This document shows positions 1-4,439 of a stretch of 5,961 bases of DNA, in pieces. Within the stretch, counting starts at the first letter, position 1, and each line of letters starts with the position of its first letter. The notes under the pieces are model-generated. The model saw only the letters and a program-made list of their open reading frames with translations. It made no database searches and had not been told where the DNA came from. The position numbers were made by a program, and so were the translations under genes. Origin of the DNA: Candidatus Latescibacterota bacterium (GTDB lineage: Bacteria; Latescibacterota; 4484-107; B68-G9); the NCBI GenBank assembly GCA_012962735.1, contig DTXA01000069.1, forward strand, positions 1-5,961. The letters run 5' to 3'.

Positions 1-2
1 AC

Positions 3-137
3 AATTACCTGATTCTGGGGGCAGAGGGCCGGGAGCACTATGTGGGCACGGTGCTTAGCGCGCACAACTTATACGGCAGTTGGTGGGGCGAGGGAAAGGA
101 AGGCTTCGGGCTCGCCCATAGATCCGGAAAGGCTTAG
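3..137 (+). pseudogene. C-terminal remnant of a DUF2961/GH172-like protein, apparently truncated
   Basis: An open frame enters from the left edge and ends at TAG 135-137, giving 44 residues. The stretch around EGREHYVGTVLSAHNLYG followed by WWGEG resembles, from memory, the conserved core of DUF2961 proteins (glycoside hydrolase family 172, whose characterised members act on fructans and arabinans). In that family WWGEG is normally followed by an aspartate-containing motif and more than 100 further residues including a TEDYF-type motif. Here only 13 unrelated-looking residues follow before the stop. I checked the other two forward frames after WWGEG and neither restores the expected motif, so a simple frameshift does not explain the loss. 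It could be a truncated gene, or a different family with a similar loop. The upstream part lies outside the window. The rhomboid gene starts 15 nt after the stop. Confidence 0.45.
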
Positions 138-152
138 AAATGGGAGGCGATT

Positions 153-884
153 GTGATACCCCTTCGGGACGAAAACCCTTCGGGGACTTTCCCCTGGATG
201 ACCATAGGGATCATCTCCGCCAACGTCTTAGCCTTCTTCTACGAACTGGGCCTGGGGCCCAAGCTCCAGTCTTTCCTTATGGTCTACGGACTGGTCCCGG
301 TCAAGGTCACGTACTTCGGCCAGATACCCGGAATAGAACTTGGGGATGTGGTCGTGCCCTTCTTCACCTCCATGTTCCTGCACGGAGGGTGGTTCCATCT
401 CATAGGGAATATGTGGTTCCTGTGGATCTTCGGGGACAACATAGAGGACCGCCTTGGGCACGGCTGCTTCCTCCTCTTCTATCTACTCTGCGGCATAGGG
501 GCTTCCGTCGCCCACATCGCCTTCAACCCCGAGTCCGGCATACCCTCCATCGGGGCCAGCGGGGCCATAGCGGGTGTTCTGGGGGCTTATATGATCTCCT
601 TCCCTATGGCCCGGGTGGTTACCCTGGTGCCCTTGTTCTTCTTCCTCGAGGTACTCTACCTGCCCGCCTTTCTCTTTCTGTTCTACTGGTTCTTCATCCA
701 GCTTTTCAACGGGACCTTGGCCATAGCGCTCTCGACCCAAACCGGCGGGGGGGTTGCATGGTGGGCGCACGTGGGGGGATTCATCACCGGGGTGGTGCTC
801 GTGCTGCTCTTCCCCAAAAGCCGGTGGGCCCGCCAGCGGAGGTATATCGTCTGGTACGACAGGCGTAGGGGGCCTTGGTGGTGA
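153..884 (+). CDS. Rhomboid family intramembrane serine protease
   Basis: Rhomboids cleave transmembrane substrates within the membrane using a Ser-His dyad. This 243-residue protein has the family layout. It opens with MIPLRDENPSG, typical of bacterial members of this subgroup, then a first membrane helix at about 16-32. A helix-loop region at about 74-97 carries H82 and N86 (HGGW, HLIGNMWFLWIFGDN). The GASGAIAGVLGAY helix holds the likely nucleophile S136, hydrophobic segments follow at about 155-192, and a last helix carries AHVGGF with catalytic H206. The tail is basic and aromatic (residues 223-243), probably cytoplasmic. GTG 153 is preferred because GGGAGG lies 5 nt upstream at 142-147 and the MIPLRD motif begins there. 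An ATG at 140 is in another frame. The stop overlaps the start of namZ, so the two are probably co-translated. The substrate is unknown. Confidence 0.95.
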   Translation: MIPLRDENPSGTFPWMTIGIISANVLAFFYELGLGPKLQSFLMVYGLVPVKVTYFGQIPGIELGDVVVPFFTSMFLHGGWFHLIGNMWFLWIFGDNIEDRLGHGCFLLFYLLCGIGASVAHIAFNPESGIPSIGASGAIAGVLGAYMISFPMARVVTLVPLFFFLEVLYLPAFLFLFYWFFIQLFNGTLAIALSTQTGGGVAWWAHVGGFITGVVLVLLFPKSRWARQRRYIVWYDRRRGPWW

Positions 885-2044
885 GGGTCCGGGTGGGAAT
901 GGAGGTTCTACGGGACCGCGACTTCCGGCCCCTCTGGGGAATGCGGGTGGGGGCAATCACCAATCCCACCGGCCGCACCTACGAGGGGGAGCACCTGATC
1001 GACCTGCTAAGGGCACATCCAAAAGTGCGCCTAATAGCCCTGTTCGGCCCTGAGCACGGCCTGAGGGGTGACCGACCCGACGGAGAAGCGGTGGAATCGG
1101 GCAGGGACCCCGAAACCAGGGTGCAGGTCTGGAGCCTATACGGGGATGCGAGGAAACCCACTCCGGAGATGCTGGAAGGCCTGGACGCCCTGGTGTTCGA
1201 CGTGCAGGACGTGGGAGCGAGGTTCTATACCTTCTTAGCCACGATGTCCCTTGCTATGGAGGCGGCTTTCGAGGCCGGGATGCCCTTTTTTGCTTTAGAT
1301 CGTCCAAATCCGATAACCGGCGTTCACGTGGAGGGGAACGTTCTGGACCCCCGTTTTTCCTCCTTCGTGGGGCCCCATCCCATCCCCATCCGACATGGGA
1401 TGACCCTCGGGGAGCTATCAGGGATGATAGCGAGGGAATGGCTTTCGGCGCAGGGGGAACTGCAGGTGGTCCGGATGGAGGGTTGGGGGCGGAGGATGTG
1501 GTGGGAGGAAACAGGATGGCCCTGGCGGAGCCCCTCCCCGAATATGCCCTCCCCTTCGGCAGCTCTTTGCTATCCCGGCACTTGTCTCGCCGAGGGCACG
1601 AATCTCTCCGAGGGGAGGGGGACGGAGCGGCCCTTCGAGCAGGTCGGCGCCCCATGGATACGGGGGGAGGAGCTGGCTTGTGAGCTGAACCGCCGGGGAC
1701 TGGAGGGAGTTCGGTTCGAGCCCGTGGCCTTCATCCCCGAATCCCTCCCCTCAGCCCCCCATCCCAAGTACAAGGGGATCCGATGTGAGGGGGTGCGCTT
1801 CAGGGTGATGGACAGAAAGGCATTCCGCCCCGTCCGGACTGGCCTGCATATGCTTGCTGTCGTCCGGGAGCGCTTCCCCGATTTCGCCTTTCTGGAGGAC
1901 AGGTTCGACCGGCTGGCTGGAACAGACCGGCTGAGGAAGGCACTTCAGGAGGGAAAAGACCCTGACGAAATCGCAGCAGGTTGGGAGGGTGAGGTCGAGG
2001 CTTTCCTGAGACTTCGGGAGGGATACTTGCTGTACAAGCGATGA
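881..2044 (+). CDS. namZ: Exo-beta-N-acetylmuramidase NamZ (DUF1343, GH171)
   Basis: NamZ (YbbC in Bacillus) removes N-acetylmuramic acid from the non-reducing ends of peptidoglycan fragments, feeding MurNAc recycling. Family blocks are present along the whole length. Counted from GTG 881 they are: GAITNPTG (about 24), LFGPEHGLRG (about 55), VWSLYG with RKPTPEML (about 83-98), FDVQDVGARFYTF (about 106), LDRPNPI (about 139), SFVGP then IPIRHGMTLGE (about 162-178), PSPNMPS (about 218), and YPGTCLAEGTNLSEGRGTERPFE (about 231). It ends in the YLLY motif. Length, 387 residues, is normal for the catalytic domain. GTG 881 is chosen because it forms a GTGA overlap with the rhomboid stop and has AGGGGG 8 nt upstream (867-872). 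GTG 878 and TTG 875 are alternatives. An in-frame stop at 866-868 rules out a longer N-terminus, so no signal peptide is encoded. That is odd, because characterised Bacillus NamZ is secreted. Confidence 0.93.
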   Translation: MRVRVGMEVLRDRDFRPLWGMRVGAITNPTGRTYEGEHLIDLLRAHPKVRLIALFGPEHGLRGDRPDGEAVESGRDPETRVQVWSLYGDARKPTPEMLEGLDALVFDVQDVGARFYTFLATMSLAMEAAFEAGMPFFALDRPNPITGVHVEGNVLDPRFSSFVGPHPIPIRHGMTLGELSGMIAREWLSAQGELQVVRMEGWGRRMWWEETGWPWRSPSPNMPSPSAALCYPGTCLAEGTNLSEGRGTERPFEQVGAPWIRGEELACELNRRGLEGVRFEPVAFIPESLPSAPHPKYKGIRCEGVRFRVMDRKAFRPVRTGLHMLAVVRERFPDFAFLEDRFDRLAGTDRLRKALQEGKDPDEIAAGWEGEVEAFLRLREGYLLYKR

Positions 2045-2057
2045 CCCGGCATACAAA

Positions 2058-2244
2058 AAGGCGGAAGGGGCTTTCTTGAGGAGGACGCTTCCCCTTGCTA
2101 CGACGAAGGATTTTTACAGTCACCTTCCGCGTGTCGGCGCTTCGCTCGCCTCCCGAGGGAGGGTCATGGCGAAAGGCCTCAGCTTCCGGGGACGACCTTC
2201 TCTGTTGCGCTGTTGAAGGCCCCTCAATTGCACCCTTCCGCCTT
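2058..2244. repeat. 187-bp element bounded by a perfect 12-bp inverted repeat
   Basis: AAGGCGGAAGGG at 2058-2069 is matched exactly by its reverse complement at 2233-2244. The similarity continues inward: TTGAGG follows the left arm after 6 nt (2076-2081), and its complement lies 5 nt inside the right arm (2222-2227). The ends are therefore imperfect inverted repeats of about 23-24 bp around an interior of about 140 bp. A partial third copy of the arm (CCTTCCGC, 2123-2130) lies inside. No transposase is encoded and no clear target-site duplication is visible, although a loose ATAC-AAAAAG match flanks or overlaps the two sides (2051-2060 and 2252-2263). Candidates are a miniature inverted-repeat element, a dispersed intergenic repeat, or a long-range RNA stem. 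The sequence shows the repeat; its nature is inferred. Confidence 0.55.
2149..2162. repeat. Short hairpin inside the inverted-repeat element
   Basis: CCTCCC (2149-2154) and GGGAGG (2157-2162) are complementary around a central GA. As RNA this would form a five-pair GC-rich stem with a CGAG tetraloop. It has no T-run, so it is more likely a structural part of the surrounding element than a terminator. Confidence 0.4.
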
Positions 2245-2294
2245 CCCAAAGATACGCAAAAAGTCTCCTGTGCGCAAGTACATTTTTGGGCTTA

Positions 2295-2309
2295 CGGAAG
2301 CAAATTCCG
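2295..2309. other. Weak hairpin between convergent genes
   Basis: CGGAA (2295-2299) and TTCCG (2305-2309) form a five-pair stem with a five-base loop. On the plus strand a short TTTT follows at 2313-2316, so it could be a weak terminator for the rhomboid-namZ unit. The stem is short and the T-run is brief. On the minus strand nothing terminator-like follows it. Confidence 0.25.
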
Positions 2310-2346
2310 CGGTTTTGGAACTTAGGCCATGTCCGCATCCTTCCTT

Positions 2347-2721
2347 CTATCGCCTGCCTGGGTAGGCTATCACCTCTATGCGAACCTTGGCCACACCTTT
2401 GTGGACCATACCGAGCCGCTTGGCGGCTGCATAGGAAAGGTCTATTATCCGCCCCTTTGCGAACGGTCCCCGGTCGTTGATGCGGACGACCACACTCCTG
2501 CCGTTCTCTAAGTTGGTCACCCGCACGTAGGTGCCAAAGGGGAGCGTCCTGTGGGCAGCCGTCATCTCGTACATATTGAAGATCTCCCCACTTGCAGTCT
2601 TCCTACCATGGAACTTCTCCCCATAGTAACTCGCCGGCCCTTCCTGGTAAGGCCTCCCGTTATAGGTAGGGGCGTACGCACACCCCAATATGACCAGGAC
2701 GAGGCTCGCTGTCCTTAACAC
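2347..2721 (-). CDS. rlpA: RlpA-like lipoprotein (double-psi beta-barrel septal ring lytic transglycosylase family)
   Basis: RlpA proteins are outer-membrane lipoproteins. The Pseudomonas enzyme is a lytic transglycosylase that cuts peptidoglycan strands stripped of peptides. This copy has 124 residues. A very short signal ends in a lipobox with C14 (ILGC), then comes GPASYYGEKFHGRKTASGE, the family opening. TAAHRTLPFGTYVRVTN follows with H57, then VVRINDRGPF with D83 and RIIDLSYAAAKRLGM. H57 and D83 are 26 residues apart, the same spacing as the catalytic His and Asp described for P. aeruginosa RlpA (131 and 157). It consists of the barrel only, with no SPOR domain, so septal targeting by that route is not expected. 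The GTG start at 2719-2721 lies 1 nt after the pyrD stop, with GGAGGT 5 nt upstream, so it is probably translated from the pyrD transcript. Simple barrel-only relatives are often annotated just as septal ring lytic transglycosylase RlpA family proteins. Confidence 0.92.
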   Translation of the reverse strand: MLRTASLVLVILGCAYAPTYNGRPYQEGPASYYGEKFHGRKTASGEIFNMYEMTAAHRTLPFGTYVRVTNLENGRSVVVRINDRGPFAKGRIIDLSYAAAKRLGMVHKGVAKVRIEVIAYPGRR

Positions 2722-2722
2722 C

Positions 2723-3649
2723 TCACACCTCCAGGCTTCCCGAAAGCTCCTCCACCGATCGAAACTCGTGTCTCTTCATATACTCAGCTATGCCATCCAC
2801 GACCCACAGGGCCGTGCAGGGCTCGAAGAAGGTGGCCGTGCCCACCTGGACTGCTTTCGCCCCCGCTATCAGAAACTCGATGGCATCCTCGGGGGAGGAG
2901 ATCCCCCCGATCCCGATCACCGGCAGGGGGACGGCCGAGGCGACCTTCCAGACGAGGGCCACTGCTACAGGCCGGATGGCCGGACCTGAAAGCCCGCCGG
3001 TTACGTTGCCGAGTTTGGGCCTGCGGGCCTCCACGTCTACGGCCATCCCTACCAGGGTGTTGATTAGGGAGATGGCATCCACGCCCGCCTCCCGGGCGGC
3101 CTTAGCCACAGCCACGACGTCGGACGCATGGGGGGTGAGCTTGGCGATGACGGGCATCCTCGTGGCCCCGCGCACCGCCGATAGGACCTCAAAAGCCATA
3201 TCGGGGTCGGCACCGAAGAGCATCCCACCCCGCCGGACATTGGGACAGGAGATGTTGACCTCCAAAGCGTCCACCCCCTCAGCTCCATCTAAACGCCCGG
3301 CCAGCTCCTCGTACTCCTCCAGGGTCTCCCCAGCTATGCTCACCACCACCCTCGTGCCGCGCCCTTGCAGGTACGGCAACTTCTCAGACAGAAACTTATC
3401 GACCCCTATGTTGGCCAGGCCTATGGCGTTGAGCATCCCCGCCGGGGTCTCCGCCAGCCTCGGTGGAGGGGCTCCATCTCTGGGACGGAGGGTCAGGGAC
3501 TTCACGACGATCCCCCCCAACTTCGATACCTCGACCAGGGAGGCGTACTCGTCGCCGTATCCGAAGGTGCCCGAGGCCGTCAACACGGGGTTGCGCAGGT
3601 TCAGGGGACCTATGCGAACCGAGAGGTCAGGGCCGGAATCTCTTGACAA
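2723..3649 (-). CDS. pyrD: Dihydroorotate dehydrogenase, class 1B catalytic subunit
   Basis: This FMN enzyme oxidises dihydroorotate to orotate in pyrimidine synthesis. Class 1 features, in order: NPVLTASGTFGYG (20-32), VVKSLTL with K50, PAGMLNAIGLAN with N74 (69-80), VNISCPN with the class 1 catalytic Cys at C135, AKLTPH with K170, SLINTLVGMAVD (194-205), the FMN-phosphate loop GNVTGGLSGPAI (214-225), and GIGGI with AGAKAVQVGTA (246-272). The GNVTGGLSGPAI form and overall length (308 residues) fit class 1B, the NAD-linked type that normally works with the FAD and iron-sulphur subunit PyrK. No pyrK is next to it: upstream is a divergent gene and downstream is rlpA. The start is TTG (3647-3649), supported by AGGAGG at 3655-3660, 5 nt upstream. 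No better in-frame start fits. Its start codon overlaps the -35 box of the divergent promoter. Confidence 0.96.
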   Translation of the reverse strand: MSRDSGPDLSVRIGPLNLRNPVLTASGTFGYGDEYASLVEVSKLGGIVVKSLTLRPRDGAPPPRLAETPAGMLNAIGLANIGVDKFLSEKLPYLQGRGTRVVVSIAGETLEEYEELAGRLDGAEGVDALEVNISCPNVRRGGMLFGADPDMAFEVLSAVRGATRMPVIAKLTPHASDVVAVAKAAREAGVDAISLINTLVGMAVDVEARRPKLGNVTGGLSGPAIRPVAVALVWKVASAVPLPVIGIGGISSPEDAIEFLIAGAKAVQVGTATFFEPCTALWVVDGIAEYMKRHEFRSVEELSGSLEV

Positions 3650-3671
3650 GGAACCCTCCTGTGATTATTCT
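3643..3671 (+). promoter_or_regulatory. Sigma-70-type promoter for the 68-residue gene and DUF192 unit
   Basis: A perfect TTGACA (3643-3648) is followed after 17 bp by TATTCT (3666-3671), which matches the -10 consensus at four of six positions. Transcription would begin near 3678, leaving a leader of about 45 nt before GTG 3723. The -35 box lies across the first codons of pyrD, so firing of this promoter and initiation of pyrD could interfere. Another possible -10, TATAAA at 3706, would leave too little room for a ribosome site. I could not pick out an equally good promoter for pyrD on the minus strand. Confidence 0.55.
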
Positions 3672-3688
3672 TTAAATAGGAGCTTTCC

Positions 3689-3700
3689 AAAAGTACTTTT
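3689..3700. promoter_or_regulatory. 12-bp perfect palindrome, possible operator
   Basis: AAAAGTACTTTT reads the same on both strands. It sits in the 73-bp space between the divergent pyrD and the 68-residue gene, about 11 nt downstream of the predicted plus-strand start of transcription and upstream of pyrD. That placement would suit a dimeric regulator acting on either side. An AT-rich palindrome of this size can arise by chance, and no regulator gene is nearby. Confidence 0.35.
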
Positions 3701-3722
3701 CAGGGCTATAAAGGAGGCAACG

Positions 3723-3929
3723 GTGGGAAAACAATGGCTGACGCCCAAAGAAGTGGCCAAGGCCCTGGGGCCTGAAAGGTGCAGAAAGCTCTTAGACGAC
3801 ATAGTGTACGGCAGAAAGAGCCGGAGGGAGATCGTGGAGGCGGTTATGCAGGAGGCCAACTGCACGGAATATTCCGCCACAGACTTCCTCCGGGAGCTAC
3901 CCCAGAACATGGAGTTCACCAAGGAATAG
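3723..3929 (+). CDS. Small protein of unknown function, 68 residues
   Basis: I do not recognise this family. GTG 3723 has AGGAGG 5 nt upstream (3712-3717) and a good promoter further up, and the next gene follows 3 nt after the stop, so it is very likely a real gene. The protein is soluble, charged and probably helical. It begins GKQWLTPKEVAKALG, continues through a basic stretch around GRKSRREIVEAVMQEA (30-45), and ends in an acidic tail. It has two cysteines, C20 and C47, too far apart for a simple zinc knuckle. There is no signal peptide or membrane segment. The LTPKEVAKALG opening is loosely like a helix-turn-helix start, but that is not enough to call it DNA-binding. Pairing with the DUF192 lipoprotein gene is the only context clue. 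The part of this open frame upstream of 3723 is antisense to pyrD and is not coding. Confidence 0.75.
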   Translation: MGKQWLTPKEVAKALGPERCRKLLDDIVYGRKSRREIVEAVMQEANCTEYSATDFLRELPQNMEFTKE

Positions 3930-3932
3930 GGG

Positions 3933-4439
3933 ATGTCCAGACCGGCCCGGTGGATATTGGTCCTGTCCATGCTGGCGTGCGGCCGGTCCCCCCCTCCCGA
4001 GCCTAGGTTGGCCAACGGGGAGAAGATATGGATCTCGGCAGGGGGGGTGTCGCTCCGAGTAGAGGTGGCCTCCACCCCAGAGAGCCGAAGCAGGGGGCTG
4101 ATGCTGAGGGAGGATTTGGAGTGGAACGAGGGGATATTGTTCGTATTTGATCGTGAGGGGATATACGGGTTCTGGATGAAGGACACCTTCCTACCCCTCT
4201 CCATAGCGTTCGTGGACTCCCGCAGGACTATCGTCGCCATAGAAGATATGGCTCCCTTAGACGAGAGTATCCACCTCCCCCCCCGGCCCGTCCTATACGC
4301 CTTAGAAGTCCACCGGGACTGGTTCCGGACGCACGGGGTGAGGGTGGGGGACAGGTTAGAGTTCTTAGGCTCTCCCCCTCCTCAGGAGCCTGGAGGTGCC
4401 CTTCGGGACGAGAGCTCCGCCCCTCGAGAGCAGCCCTGA
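3933..4439 (+). CDS. DUF192 family lipoprotein
   Basis: The 168-residue protein starts with a short signal and a lipobox with C16 (SMLAC), then a Pro-rich linker, so it is probably a membrane-anchored lipoprotein. The DUF192 (UPF0127) domain spans about 32-147. It has LRVEVASTPESRSRGLM, ILFVFDREG, the signature YGFWMKDTFLPLSIAFVD (about 78-95), the IVAIEDMAPL strand, and LYALEVHRDWFRTHGVRVGD. The biochemical role of DUF192 is not established; members are small beta-barrel domains, often secreted. The last 21 or so residues, SPPPQEPGGALRDESS onward, are low-complexity and lie beyond the domain. ATG 3933 is 3 nt after the preceding stop, with AAGGA at 3921-3925 as ribosome site. The 3' end overlaps the 3' end of kamA by 75 bp on the opposite strand. 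Confidence 0.9.
   Translation: MSRPARWILVLSMLACGRSPPPEPRLANGEKIWISAGGVSLRVEVASTPESRSRGLMLREDLEWNEGILFVFDREGIYGFWMKDTFLPLSIAFVDSRRTIVAIEDMAPLDESIHLPPRPVLYALEVHRDWFRTHGVRVGDRLEFLGSPPPQEPGGALRDESSAPREQP

Larger units (their letters stand above)
2045..2346. other. Gene-free convergent intergenic region with inverted repeats
   Basis: This stretch of about 300 bp separates the ends of namZ (+) and the RlpA gene (-). Short open frames exist on both strands, but none has a convincing ribosome site or protein-like composition. I see no tRNA. The region is unusually rich in the hexamer CGGAAG and its complement CTTCCG (starts at 2062, 2124, 2183, 2235 and 2295) and contains the 12-bp inverted repeat listed separately. 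No classical terminator, meaning a strong GC stem followed by a T-run, is visible for either flanking gene. Confidence 0.7.

Noticed and set aside
140..868. Plus-strand open frame with an ATG start overlapping the rhomboid gene
   Set aside because: The translation is Arg/Gly/His-rich without family motifs, whereas the frame starting at 153 encodes a complete rhomboid.
483..956. Minus-strand frame rich in Pro and Gly opposite the rhomboid gene
   Set aside because: It is the low-complexity shadow of a GC-rich coding strand.
2063..2098. AAGGGG / CCCCTT pair just after namZ as a terminator
   Set aside because: The stem is only 6 bp with a 20-nt loop and there is no T-run after it.
2095..2338. 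Short open frames on both strands in the namZ-rlpA gap
   Set aside because: They have no convincing ribosome site, no recognisable motif, and they cross the inverted repeat.
3684..3711. Alternative promoter TTTCCA with TATAAA at 3706
   Set aside because: Its start point would fall at about 3718, after the ribosome site at 3712-3717, leaving no usable leader for GTG 3723.
2790..3722. Long plus-strand open frame running into the 68-residue gene
   Set aside because: It is antisense to the well-supported pyrD, rich in Ser/Thr/Pro/Arg as expected of a shadow frame, and the real start with ribosome site and promoter is at 3723.
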